Source of the DNA: Vicinamibacterales bacterium
Lineage (GTDB): Bacteria > Acidobacteriota > Vicinamibacteria > Vicinamibacterales > 2-12-FULL-66-21
Length of the DNA stretch: 64,000 nucleotides
NCBI GenBank assembly: GCA_036496585.1
Contig: DASXLB010000022.1
Coordinates: 124,001 to 188,000, forward strand
Reading direction: 5' to 3'
A program made the position numbers and the translations under genes. The notes beneath the pieces are model-generated. The model saw only the letters and a list, made by a program, of their open reading frames with translations, searched no databases and was not told where the DNA came from. Shown piece after piece: positions 35,638 through 46,913 of this stretch (positions are counted from its first letter, which is position 1; every line of letters starts with the position of its first letter).

Positions 35638-36311
35638 GCTTCTTCTTCGCGCTGCGGCCGTTTCCCGTGTCTGGAGTCGTCGCGCTGGCGGCGGTCACGC
35701 TCTATGGCGCGGTGATCGTGGCCTCGAGCCCCGGCGAGCTGGACTCGGCGCTGGGGCTGCTGTTGTTCGTGCAGATGTTCATGGCGTCGAGCGGCTTTCT
35801 GATGGCGGCGCATCGCGGTCATTTCGATCCGATGCTCGGGTACGGACGCAGCCGCGCGGCGGCTCTGGCGGTCCAGTGGGGCGCATCGGTCGTTCCGGCC
35901 TTGGTGGCATGGCTGGCCCTGGTGTTGGCTGGCTGGGTGGAGGGGAGCGCGGTGGTGCTTTCGGCACTCGCCGGTCGGCGTCTCGCAGCCTTCTTCATCG
36001 TTTCGGCCATTGCATGGTCGTGCGGTTTCGCGCTGCCGCGTGGCGCCGCCGGCGCTCTGTGGATGGGTGTGCTCGGCTGGCTGCTGCTCCGTCATCCGGA
36101 TCTGCTGTCCTGGGCCGGACCGGGTACCTCGGCCCTCGCGGTGACGAGACGGGCGATGTCGATCGTAGCGTGTCCGTTTCTGCTGATCGGTGGTCCGTCC
36201 GGCATCGACGCCGCGTCGGTCACTGCCGCGCTGGCCGCGAGCTGTGTGCTCATGCTGACTGTCTGGCGCGCCGGGCGCTGGATCGACGTATACCTCGTGG
36301 AGCGAGCGTGA
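35631..36311 (+). CDS. ABC transporter permease
   Basis: The 226-residue protein is almost entirely hydrophobic with about six membrane helices (VVALAAVTLYGAVIVAS, LGLLLFVQMFMASSGFLMAA, VPALVAWLALVLAGWV, FFIVSAIAWSCGFALP, ALWMGVLGWLLL, VTAALAASCVLMLTVW). No named permease family is evident. Its partner ATPase gene begins at its stop codon (GTGA overlap). A start at 35490 is open in frame but would prefix a polar stretch, so the ATG at 35631, preceded by GGAG, is preferred. Confidence 0.75.
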   Translation: MVSFFFALRPFPVSGVVALAAVTLYGAVIVASSPGELDSALGLLLFVQMFMASSGFLMAAHRGHFDPMLGYGRSRAAALAVQWGASVVPALVAWLALVLAGWVEGSAVVLSALAGRRLAAFFIVSAIAWSCGFALPRGAAGALWMGVLGWLLLRHPDLLSWAGPGTSALAVTRRAMSIVACPFLLIGGPSGIDAASVTAALAASCVLMLTVWRAGRWIDVYLVERA

Positions 36312-36943
36312 CACCGCGCCTCGACGTTGCGGGCGTGTCGAAGGCGTTCGGCCGGCACCGCGTGCTCGACCAGGCATCGGTGCAGGTACGCGCCGGCGAA
36401 GCGGTCGGCCTGCTAGGCGCCAACGGCGCCGGAAAGACCACACTGCTGCGTGTCGCCGCCGGGTTGATGCGGCCTGACGCGGGTGGCGTGCGCTGGCTGC
36501 CGTCGGAACCGTTCGCCGTGCCGTCTGTACGGTATTTCGGGGGCGAAGGCACGCTGCCGCCAACCATCAGCGCGCGCCGCTGGGCCTCACTCTTCTCGAT
36601 CGTTGCGGCCGAGCGGCGTGCGATTGGCCGGCTGTCGCGGGGCAGCCGCCAGGGACTCGGGTTGCGGGTCTTTCTGGCCGGCGATCCGACCGATATCGTG
36701 CTGCTCGACGAGCCGTGGGAAGGGCTCGACCCGCCGGGAGCCGCATGGCTCACCGACACGCTGCGGCGTTGGCAGCGTGCCGGCTCGGCGATCCTGCTGT
36801 CGTCACACCGGCTGTATGACCTCGACTCGATCTGCACGCGATTCGTCATGCTCGAGGACGGGCGGTGCTCGCCGCTCGTCGCCCGCGATGAGCGGCCACG
36901 ACTCGAGCAGATCCAGCGTGCCTTTGTACGGGGTGGCCGATGA
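36308..36943 (+). CDS. ABC transporter ATP-binding protein
   Basis: The 211-residue ATPase has Walker A GANGAGKTTLLRVAAG, Walker B DIVLLDEPWEGLD and the switch His in LLSSHRLYDLD. The signature sequence is unusual, LSRGSRQGLGLRVFL in place of LSGGQ. This occurs in the compact exporter/CcmA-like class. It is shorter than typical importer ATPases. It starts with GTG overlapping the permease stop and ends overlapping the next start (ATGA). Together with the permease it should form a full transporter. Confidence 0.88.
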   Translation: MTPRLDVAGVSKAFGRHRVLDQASVQVRAGEAVGLLGANGAGKTTLLRVAAGLMRPDAGGVRWLPSEPFAVPSVRYFGGEGTLPPTISARRWASLFSIVAAERRAIGRLSRGSRQGLGLRVFLAGDPTDIVLLDEPWEGLDPPGAAWLTDTLRRWQRAGSAILLSSHRLYDLDSICTRFVMLEDGRCSPLVARDERPRLEQIQRAFVRGGR

Positions 36944-38550
36944 TCGCGATGCCGATCGTCTATCACGACGTTCCGGCCGAGGTCTCCACAGTGACGCCGT
37001 ACGCATGGCGCCAGGGGAGTGCGCCGGTACCGCTGCATGTGGCGGTCGAGCGCGACGGCCGGGACGTCAGGTTCGTGCTGGCCGTCGAATCTCCGATCGT
37101 GGTGTTGTTGCAGCGTCCCGATGGCTTGTATTTGCTCGACGGGCCGTTGATTGTCGACCGTCCCCTCGAACGGCGTGTCGACGGCAATTGGCGGCGCTCG
37201 GTCGTTGGATCGACCGCCGGAGTGACGGCGGCGGCTGCGCCGCTCACCTGGATCAGCGCTGATGGCATCGGGGGAGTGTGGCCCGCGTGCTGGTGGACGT
37301 CTCCATCGCGGTGGGAGTGCATGGGCCTGCCGCTCGACGCGGCCGGCGTCGTGACGGCGATTCAGGATGGGTGGCTGCTGGCGGCTCCGGTCAGTGGAAA
37401 TGCCGTGCCCACCCTGCGTGCGTCAGCGTGGGGCCGGCTTGCCGTCGTCTCCGACCGCGACGGGGGACTGCCACCGCGCCTTCGCTTCACCGCGGCCGAG
37501 CCGCAGACGCCGCCGCAGCGCGCCAGGGCCGTGCGCCTCGAGACGAGACAGCTCGATCTCAAGGTCTTCCCCCTTTCGCCTGGCGTCTTCTGGCTCGCGG
37601 GAGGGTCGTCACCGCCCGATTCGTGGCTCGAAGTCCGCAGTGTGCGATCGGGGCCGCAGTTTCTCTCGCTGGACGAGGTCGCCAGGGACACGCCGCTGTC
37701 GCCGTTGCGCGTCGTGCTCGAAGCGCGGAGAGATGTCGATGCGGTCGTGGCGTCGAATCGCGGGGATCCGATTCCTGGCGCACTTGTCACCTTGTTTCGG
37801 CTGATCGATCGTCAGCCCGAGATCGTGACGCCGGGACAGCCGCCGCCACGCCGCGTGCTTGCGGGTGAATGGACGACTGCTTCGGATGGCAAAGTCGTGG
37901 TCGAGAGCGCTGGCGAGGCGGACTACGAGATCGTCGCGTGGCATCCGCAGTTCGGGCGCACCTCGCTGCGGCTCCGTCCTGGTGTGACGGCCGTGAGCAT
38001 TCGGCTGCAGCCAGCCGGCGTGGCCGGTGGCCGCGTCCTCTCCGGCGGTCGGCCGGCCGCCGGCGTCGACGTGATCAGCGCGCCCGACCCGTCGGCATAT
38101 GCGGCGGCCACTGATCCGATCGAAGTGAAGGGAGGAGAAGCCCGCACCGGTTCGGATGGTCGATTCGCCGTCGCGTTGGCACCGGACGGTGGAGGGGAAC
38201 TGCGTATCGGCGGCGCCGGCTTCCCCACAGTGCGGGTGCCGCTGCCGCGGGCGCCGCTCCCCTTGATCGAGCTCGGCGACATCGAGCTCGGTCGTCCGAT
38301 CGCTGTCTCGATCGCGCTCGATCAGGAGACCAGCTGCGACCTCAAGGCGGCGGGGCCGGTCGGGCGATCGGGGTTGCAGATTGTTGCCGCGTCGCGCACC
38401 GGGCCGGGTCTGTTCTCGATGGTCCTGCCCGAGGAAGGGACCTGGGAGTTCGTCTTGATCTGCGGCCGTGAGGAGCGGTCCCTCGTCCCGTCGATCCTGA
38501 CGGTTTCGGCGCGCGACGGCCCCCGTGACCTGCGCCTGAGCGTTCGATGA
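36940..38550 (+). CDS. Carboxypeptidase-regulatory-like multi-domain protein
   Basis: The 536-residue protein has no recognisable signal peptide (MIAMPIVYHDVPAEVSTV). It is rich in beta structure. Two segments look like carboxypeptidase-regulatory/transthyretin-type Ig folds: GDPIPGALVTLFRLIDRQP with TTASDGKVVVESAGEADYEI, and GGRPAAGVDVISAPDPS with ARTGSDGRFAVALAPDGGGE. Such domains usually lie outside the cytoplasm, so the missing export signal is odd. It may be misread at the start or exported by the adjacent ABC transporter. It is the last gene of the coupled block. Confidence 0.65.
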   Translation: MIAMPIVYHDVPAEVSTVTPYAWRQGSAPVPLHVAVERDGRDVRFVLAVESPIVVLLQRPDGLYLLDGPLIVDRPLERRVDGNWRRSVVGSTAGVTAAAAPLTWISADGIGGVWPACWWTSPSRWECMGLPLDAAGVVTAIQDGWLLAAPVSGNAVPTLRASAWGRLAVVSDRDGGLPPRLRFTAAEPQTPPQRARAVRLETRQLDLKVFPLSPGVFWLAGGSSPPDSWLEVRSVRSGPQFLSLDEVARDTPLSPLRVVLEARRDVDAVVASNRGDPIPGALVTLFRLIDRQPEIVTPGQPPPRRVLAGEWTTASDGKVVVESAGEADYEIVAWHPQFGRTSLRLRPGVTAVSIRLQPAGVAGGRVLSGGRPAAGVDVISAPDPSAYAAATDPIEVKGGEARTGSDGRFAVALAPDGGGELRIGGAGFPTVRVPLPRAPLPLIELGDIELGRPIAVSIALDQETSCDLKAAGPVGRSGLQIVAASRTGPGLFSMVLPEEGTWEFVLICGREERSLVPSILTVSARDGPRDLRLSVR

Positions 38551-38619
38551 CGGAGGGGCCCTGGTGGAGGGTGGGCGCCCGCTTGTCGAAATCGGTCGTC
38601 GCATAGTACCTTTGAAGGC

Positions 38620-39723
38620 TTGAACGCCCTCAAGAAGACTCCGCTCCACGCCCGTCATCGCTCTCTCGGCGCCCGCATGGTCGAGTTCGGCGGCTGGGAC
38701 ATGCCGGTCGAGTACAGCGGCATCGTCGACGAGCACATGGCGGTGCGGACACGCGCCGGTTTGTTCGACGTGTCCCACATGGGGGAGATCGAGGTTGCCG
38801 GCGCCAACGCGCTCGACGCCGTCCAGCACATCACTTCTAACGACGCCTCGCGGCTCGCCGTCAATCAGATCCAGTACTCAGCGCTGACCACCCCGCAGGG
38901 GACGTTCGTCGACGACGTGCTGACCTACAAGTTGGCGGACGACCATTTCATGCTCGTCGTCAACGCGTCCAACATCGTCAAGGACTTCCACTGGATTACC
39001 GAGCATGTCCGCGAGGTCGGCGGCGATGCCGTGGCTGTCAACACCAGCTCGCGCTACGCCCTCGTGGCGCTGCAGGGGCCGGTGGCCAGAGAAGTGCTGC
39101 AGTCGCTGACTGGCGTCGATCTCGCGGCGCTCAAGTACTACTGGTTTGCGACCGGTGAAGTGGCCGGCGTCCGCGTGACGATCTCGCGCACGGGCTACAC
39201 CGGTGAGGACGGGTTCGAGGTATTCGCGCCGCCCAACGCCGCCGAGCGGGTGTGGGATGCCATCCTCCAGGCAGGGAAACCGGCCGGAGTGCTGCCGGCC
39301 GGGCTCGGCGCGCGAGACACGCTGCGCCTGGAAGCCGCGATGCGCCTCTACGGCAACGACATGGACGAGACGACCACGGTCGTAGAAGCGGATCTCGGTT
39401 GGATCGTCGGGTGGAAGAAGCCCGAGTTCCTCGGCGCCGGCGTGCTCAGGCAGCAGAAGGCCGAAGGCGCCCCGCGGCGGCTCGTCGGGTTCGAGATGCT
39501 GGAACGCGCGATCGCGCGGCACGGCCACGACGTCTACGCCGACGGCGTGAAGGCCGGCGTGGTCACGAGCGGTACGCAGACGCCGTTTCTGAAGAAGGCG
39601 ATCGGCATGGCCTATCTGCCGGTCGATCGCACGCAGCCCGGAACGGAATTCGAAGTGGACATCCGCGGCCGCCGCGCCAGAGCGGCCGTGGTTTCGATGC
39701 CCTTTTACAAGCGAGCAAAGTGA
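38620..39723 (+). CDS. gcvT: Aminomethyltransferase (glycine cleavage T protein)
   Basis: GcvT transfers the aminomethyl carbon from lipoylated GcvH to tetrahydrofolate, releasing ammonia. The 367-residue protein shows KTPLHARHRSLGARMVEFGG, MPVEYSGIVDEHMAVRTRAG, LFDVSHMGE, ISRTGYTGEDGFEVF and GLGARDTLRLEAAM, the standard folate-binding family sequences. The start is a TTG (MNALKKTP). Its stop overlaps the gcvH start (TGATG). No glycine riboswitch is visible in the 69-base upstream spacer. Confidence 0.94.
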   Translation: MNALKKTPLHARHRSLGARMVEFGGWDMPVEYSGIVDEHMAVRTRAGLFDVSHMGEIEVAGANALDAVQHITSNDASRLAVNQIQYSALTTPQGTFVDDVLTYKLADDHFMLVVNASNIVKDFHWITEHVREVGGDAVAVNTSSRYALVALQGPVAREVLQSLTGVDLAALKYYWFATGEVAGVRVTISRTGYTGEDGFEVFAPPNAAERVWDAILQAGKPAGVLPAGLGARDTLRLEAAMRLYGNDMDETTTVVEADLGWIVGWKKPEFLGAGVLRQQKAEGAPRRLVGFEMLERAIARHGHDVYADGVKAGVVTSGTQTPFLKKAIGMAYLPVDRTQPGTEFEVDIRGRRARAAVVSMPFYKRAK

Positions 39724-40096
39724 TGGCTTACCCGACCGATCTCCAGTACACGAAGGATCACGAGTGGATTCGCCTGGGTGCTCCCGGCAAGGACGAAGCC
39801 CAGGTCGGCATCACCGACTACGCCCAGAAGCAGCTCGGCGACGTCGTCTATGTCGAGCTGCCGCAGATCGGCCGCACGCTGAAGAAGGGTGAAGTCTTCG
39901 GCACGATCGAATCGGTGAAAGCGGTCTCGGAGCTGTATAGCCCGGTCGGCGGCGAGGTCACACAGGTCAACGCGGCGCTCGTGCAGAATCCCGAGCAGGT
40001 CAACAAGGATCCTCACGGCTCGTGGATGATTGCCATGAAAGTGAGCGGCGATCAGAACGATCTGATCGACGCGGCCGCGTATACGGATCTGACGAA

Positions 40097-40100
<4 letters not shown>
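39723..40100 (+). CDS. gcvH: Glycine cleavage system H protein
   Basis: GcvH carries the lipoyl arm between GcvP, GcvT and the L protein. The 125-residue protein has the lipoylation lysine in [18 protein letters not shown] and the family opening [17 protein letters not shown]. It overlaps gcvT by one base and gcvP by four (GTGA). No lpd or lipoate synthesis genes are in the window. Confidence 0.95.
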
Positions 40101-42997
<2,897 letters not shown>

Positions 42998-43060
42998 CGG
43001 CCGCGTCGCATGAAGACCAGGAGATGAGGCCGGCGCCCGACGGTTGGCTGGACAGCCGGC

Positions 43061-43948
43061 TCAGGCCTGACGCGCCAGCGCGCGGGTGAGTTCCTGCGCA
43101 CGCTGCTGGTAGAGCGCGGTGAGCTTCTTCGTCACCGGCCCCACACGACCGTCGCCGACCGGGCGGCCGTCGACACTGACGACCGGCGACAGCTCGCGCG
43201 TCGTCGAGGTGATGAACATCTCGTCGGCGGTCTCGAGATCCTTCGGCACCAGCGTCTCTTCACGCACGTCGATGCCGAGCTCGCGCCCCAGCTCGAACAG
43301 GAACGCGCGCGTCACCCCTTCCAGCAAGCCCGATTCCGACGTCGGTGTCAACGCGGCGCCGCCGCGCACCAGGAAGAAGTTCGACTGCGAGCACTCGCTC
43401 AGCTCGCCGCGGTAGTTGCACATCAGCGCTTCTTCGGCGCCGGCGCGATACGCCGCCTGCATGGCGAGCGCGTTGTTCATCAGATTGTTCGACTTGATGA
43501 TCGGGTTGACCGATCGCGGATGGTTGCGCAGCATGTCGACGAGCGCCACGCGGATGCCCTCGTCGTAGACGCGCGCCGGGTACGGCTCGAACGGCTTGAC
43601 GATGATCACCGTCGTCGGAGTAGGCGTCGATCGGAGATCGTAGGTGAGGTCTCCGACTCCGCGCGTGTGCAGCACGCGGATGTACGCCTCGCGCAGATCG
43701 CCGGCGGCGCCGACGGTCTGGTCGATCCAGGAGAGCAGCGCCGGATCGTCGAACGGCACGCCGAGCGCGAGCCGCTCCGCCGACTGGCGAAGCCGGCGCA
43801 TGTGCCGGTCGTACAGGAACGGTACGCGGTTGTAGGTGCGCATCGTCTCGTAGACGCCTTCGCCGTAGACGAAGCCATGATCGTAGACGGGCACGACCGC
43901 CTGGTCGGCGGAAGTGATCCGGCCGTTGACATAGACTGCTCCGCGCAT
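43061..43948 (-). CDS. Class IV PLP aminotransferase (branched-chain / D-amino acid type)
   Basis: The 295-residue protein is a fold-type IV aminotransferase. It has YVNGRITSADQAVVPVYDHG at the N-terminus, the PLP lysine in VNPIIKSNNLMNNALAM, and RGELSECSQSNFFLV plus TSTTRELSPVVSVDGRPVG near the C-terminus. These fit IlvE or D-alanine aminotransferase; the two cannot be separated without alignment. The frame is open to 44074, but the ATG at 43948 gives the standard N-terminus and lies 6 bases after a TACGAT element. It is divergent from the NAD(P)HX repair gene. Confidence 0.87.
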   Translation of the reverse strand: MRGAVYVNGRITSADQAVVPVYDHGFVYGEGVYETMRTYNRVPFLYDRHMRRLRQSAERLALGVPFDDPALLSWIDQTVGAAGDLREAYIRVLHTRGVGDLTYDLRSTPTPTTVIIVKPFEPYPARVYDEGIRVALVDMLRNHPRSVNPIIKSNNLMNNALAMQAAYRAGAEEALMCNYRGELSECSQSNFFLVRGGAALTPTSESGLLEGVTRAFLFELGRELGIDVREETLVPKDLETADEMFITSTTRELSPVVSVDGRPVGDGRVGPVTKKLTALYQQRAQELTRALARQA

Positions 43949-43951
43949 CGC

Positions 43952-43963
43952 AAGATCGTAGCA
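43952..43963 (-). promoter_or_regulatory. Candidate extended -10 (TG-C-TACGAT) for the aminotransferase gene
   Basis: On the minus strand TGCTACGAT ends at 43955, 6 bases before the ATG at 43948. No Shine-Dalgarno is present, which fits a leaderless transcript. Confidence 0.4.
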
Positions 43964-44059
43964 CTGTCGGTTGGCAGGTGGCGGCAGGCCGTTGGCAGTA
44001 GACTTCACTTGTGCTGCGGACACCCACGCAAAGGGACGGCCCGTCCCCGGCTGAGGGCC

Positions 44060-44094
44060 ACTGTCGACTGCCAACTGGACACTGCTAACTGACC
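44060..44094. repeat. Heptamer tandem array (ACTGNNN x5) ending at a start codon
   Basis: Five in-phase 7-base units, ACTGTCG, ACTGCCA, ACTGGAC, ACTGCTA and ACTGACC, run from 44060 to 44094 and end at the ATG at 44095. The word GTTGGCAG, the reverse of CTGCCAAC, occurs at 43970 and 43991 in the same divergent spacer. GTTGGCAGTAGAC (43991-44003) and GTCGACTGCCAAC (44063-44075) form a 12-of-13 inverted repeat. Confidence 0.75.
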
Positions 44095-45672
44095 ATGCGC
44101 GTCTTGAACACCCAGCAAATGCGCGAGGCCGATCGCCAGACGATCGACGAGATCGGCATTCCTTCCCTCGTGCTCATGGAGAACGCCGGCCGACAGGCCG
44201 TTGCCGCGATGGAGGCGGCGTTCGACGACCTGTCGTCGAGCCGGGTCGGCGTCCTGTGCGGACGGGGGAACAACGGCGGCGACGGCTTCGTCGTGGCCCG
44301 CACGCTGGCGCAGCGCGGCATCGAGGCCGTCGTCTACATCCTCGGCAGCGTCTCGGACGTGCGCGGCGACGCTCGGACGAACCTGGAGATTCTCGGCAGG
44401 GTCGGCGTCACGGTCGTCGAGGTGACCAACGCGCAGGAGTGGGAGCTGCACTTCAGCGAGGTGTCCGAGTGCGACCTGATCGTCGACGCGATCGTCGGCA
44501 CCGGGTTCCACGGGCCGCTGACCGGTCTGCTCGAGACCGTGGTCGCCGACGTGAACGGGTTGGGTGTGCCGGTAGTGGCGATCGACCTGCCGACCGGCGT
44601 CTCGGCCGACTCGCACGAGGTCGACGGGGAAGCCATCGAGGCGTCGATGACGGTGACGCTGGCTGCGCCGAAGCTGCCGCTGATCCTGCCGCCGGCTGAT
44701 GCGCACGGCGGCGATCTGGTGATCGCCGACATCGGCATTCCCGCCTCGGTCATCGACGAGCTCGACGGGCCCCGGCTGGAGCTGCTGACACGGGAACGGA
44801 TGCGCGAGCTGGTGCCGGCGCGGGCGGCCGACTCCCACAAAGGGGACTTCGGCCGTGTGCTGGTCATCGCCGGATCGCGAGGCCGCACCGGCGCCGCGAA
44901 TCTCGCGGCGACCGGCGCACTTCGCTCCGGCGCCGGGCTGGTCACGATCGCCACAGCCAGATCCTGCCTGCCGATTGTCGCCGCCATGGCGCCCGAGTAC
45001 ATGACGCTCGGGCTCGAGGAGACCGAAGCCGGTACGATCGATTTCAGCGCCGCCGATCGCGTGCTCGACTTCAAGGCCGACGTCATCGCGATCGGCCCCG
45101 GGCTCGGGCAGGATCCCTCGACGACAGCCTTCGTCCACGCGGTGTTCGAGCGCTCGGGCGTGCCGCTGGTGCTCGACGCCGACGCGCTCAACGCGTTCGA
45201 GGACGATCCCGAGCGACTGACCGGACGCGACGGGGTCGACGTGATCGTCACGCCGCATCCCGGCGAGATGGCGCGACTGCTCCAGAGCAGCATCGAAGAC
45301 GTGCAGGCGGATCGGCTCGAACACGCGCGCGATTTTGCGAGGCGGCACCGCTGCCATGTCGTGCTGAAGGGGCATCGTACGATCATCGCCGGCCCGGAGG
45401 GTCGATCGTTCGTGAACCTGACTGGTAACGCCGGAATGGCTACGGGCGGTACCGGCGATTTGCTGACGGGCATGATCGCCGCCTGGTTCGCGCAGATCCT
45501 CGACGCCGAGGCCGCATGCAAGCTGGCCGTATACCTGCACGGCACGGCCGGCGATCTCGCCGAAGCGGACGAGGGCGAGACGGCGCTGCTGCCGTCCGAC
45601 ATCGCGACGCGCCTCGGCGACGCCGTGCTCGAGCTGACCGCCCGCCGCCGGGTCAAGCGTGATAACAACTAG
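44095..45672 (+). CDS. nnr: Bifunctional NAD(P)HX epimerase / ADP-dependent NAD(P)HX dehydratase
   Basis: The enzyme repairs hydrated NADH and NADPH. The 525-residue protein fuses the epimerase (about residues 1-215, with PSLVLMENAGRQAV, GRGNNGGDGFVVARTL and AIDLPTGVSADS) to the dehydratase (about 225-525, with HKGDFGRVLVIAGSRG, VTPHPGEMARLL and GNAGMATGGTGDLLTGMIAAW). It begins directly after an ACTG heptamer array. The 3' end overlaps tsaE by 14 bases, a common pairing in bacteria. Confidence 0.93.
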   Translation: MRVLNTQQMREADRQTIDEIGIPSLVLMENAGRQAVAAMEAAFDDLSSSRVGVLCGRGNNGGDGFVVARTLAQRGIEAVVYILGSVSDVRGDARTNLEILGRVGVTVVEVTNAQEWELHFSEVSECDLIVDAIVGTGFHGPLTGLLETVVADVNGLGVPVVAIDLPTGVSADSHEVDGEAIEASMTVTLAAPKLPLILPPADAHGGDLVIADIGIPASVIDELDGPRLELLTRERMRELVPARAADSHKGDFGRVLVIAGSRGRTGAANLAATGALRSGAGLVTIATARSCLPIVAAMAPEYMTLGLEETEAGTIDFSAADRVLDFKADVIAIGPGLGQDPSTTAFVHAVFERSGVPLVLDADALNAFEDDPERLTGRDGVDVIVTPHPGEMARLLQSSIEDVQADRLEHARDFARRHRCHVVLKGHRTIIAGPEGRSFVNLTGNAGMATGGTGDLLTGMIAAWFAQILDAEAACKLAVYLHGTAGDLAEADEGETALLPSDIATRLGDAVLELTARRRVKRDNN

Positions 45673-46063
45673 CGAAGGCGAGACGGAGCAGGCCGGCGAG
45701 GCGCTGGCACAACGTCTCGGGGCCGGCGCGCTCGTACTGCTCTATGGGGACCTCGGCGCGGGGAAGACCGCGTTCGTCCGCGGACTGGCGCGCGGACTCG
45801 GCGCGTCCGCAGACGAGGTGTCGAGCCCGACCTTTACGATCATCCAGGAATACAGAGGCGGACGCGCGACGCTCTATCACGTCGATCTCTACCGTCTCTC
45901 GCCTCCGGAGATCGAAGACCTCGGCCTCGACGATCTCATCGAGAGTGGCGGCATCGTGGCGATCGAATGGGCGGATCGCTGGGGCGGCCGGCCCACCGCG
46001 GCAGTCGAAGCGCAGCTCGAGCGTGTCGATGACAACCGGCGGCGAATTCGCGTACACGAGTAG
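45659..46063 (+). CDS. tsaE: tRNA threonylcarbamoyladenosine biosynthesis ATPase TsaE
   Basis: TsaE is the small ATPase that supports TsaB-TsaD in forming t6A37 in tRNA. The 134-residue protein has Walker A GDLGAGKTAFVRGLARGLG, the family motifs SSPTFTIIQEY and YHVDLYRL, and EWADRWGG in the C-terminal part. The start is a GTG inside the end of the repair-enzyme gene. TsaB and TsaD genes are not in the window. Confidence 0.93.
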   Translation: MITTSEGETEQAGEALAQRLGAGALVLLYGDLGAGKTAFVRGLARGLGASADEVSSPTFTIIQEYRGGRATLYHVDLYRLSPPEIEDLGLDDLIESGGIVAIEWADRWGGRPTAAVEAQLERVDDNRRRIRVHE

Positions 46064-46194
46064 TACGTACTGGAAACAGTTGCTCGCTTCCGCGGCGTCT
46101 GCCTGGCCGCTGTGCACCCATTCATGGCCTTCGACGACGGCGGCTCGTTTGCAGATGCAGCCTCTGAACGAAGATGTCCTTTGGAGGCATATTG

Positions 46195-46800
46195 ATGAAG
46201 CGCTCACATGTATTTGGAACAGCCGCGGCGTTCGCACTCGCGGTGTGCACGGCCGCTGCGCAATCTCCGACGCCGCAGGACGCGAATGGCAACCACAACA
46301 GCAGCCGCAACGAGAAGACCGTCACGGTGACCGGCTGCCTCGTTCCGGGCTCCGGTGCGAGCAGCTCGACCGGCGCGACCGGCACGAGTGGAAGTTCGAG
46401 CACCAGTTCGGCGTCGCGCGGTTGGATGCTGACCAGCGCGATGGTCGGCGGCTCGTCGACGTCAGGCTCGAGCACGGGCTCCTCGACCACCGGCACGAGC
46501 GGCCAGCCGCCGTCGGGAATGTCGGCGAGCAGATCGGCCAGCTCGTTCACGCTCGTCGGCCACGAGAGCGATCTGCAGAAGTACGCTAACGCTCGCGTCG
46601 AAATCCGCGGGACAGTAGAAGGCAACTCGAGCCCCAGCTCCAGCACGACGTCGGCCGCCGGCTCGAGCACCTCGGGATCGAGCCCGACCGGCAGCATGAC
46701 CAGCGGCTCGAACGCGGGCGCGCTGAGCGCCGCGTCGGATCACGAGACCCTGCGCGTCGACTCCGTGAAGAAGATCAGCGACAGCTGCAGCGGACACTAA
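46195..46800 (+). CDS. Exported Ser/Gly-rich protein, VTGCL family copy 1
   Basis: The 201-residue product has a signal peptide (GTAAAFALAVCTAAAQS), the core motif TVTGCLVPGSG, a long Ser/Thr/Gly tract, the segment FTLVGHESDLQKYANARVEI with RGTV, a second Ser-rich tract, and the ending VDSVKKISDSCSGH. The same three landmarks occur in the genes at 46914 and 49096, so this is a small paralogous family. The two cysteines left after signal cleavage could form a disulfide. The Ser-rich tracts suggest a flexible or surface-exposed protein. GGAGG lies 7 bases before the ATG. Function unknown. Confidence 0.7.
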   Translation: MKRSHVFGTAAAFALAVCTAAAQSPTPQDANGNHNSSRNEKTVTVTGCLVPGSGASSSTGATGTSGSSSTSSASRGWMLTSAMVGGSSTSGSSTGSSTTGTSGQPPSGMSASRSASSFTLVGHESDLQKYANARVEIRGTVEGNSSPSSSTTSAAGSSTSGSSPTGSMTSGSNAGALSAASDHETLRVDSVKKISDSCSGH

Positions 46801-46851
46801 CTGACGATCCAGGCCGGCGCTCTTTCAAAAAGACGAGCGTTGGCAGGATGA

Positions 46852-46880
46852 CGGGCGGCGGCCTACACGGCTGCCGCCCG
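46852..46880 (+). other. Strong stem-loop between VTGCL copies 1 and 2
   Basis: CGGGCGGCGGC (46852-46862) pairs with GCTGCCGCCCG (46870-46880), 11 base pairs with one G-U, loop of 7. There is no U-tract. A TACGAT element (46887-46892) follows and lies 21 bases before the next ATG, so the stem may separate the two transcription units. Confidence 0.4.
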
Positions 46881-46913
46881 ACGCGCTACGATGGGGGACA
46901 AGGCGGTGCAGAG

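Noticed and set aside
38551..38619. Glycine riboswitch before gcvT
   Set aside because: The spacer is only 69 bases and lacks the paired aptamer consensus.
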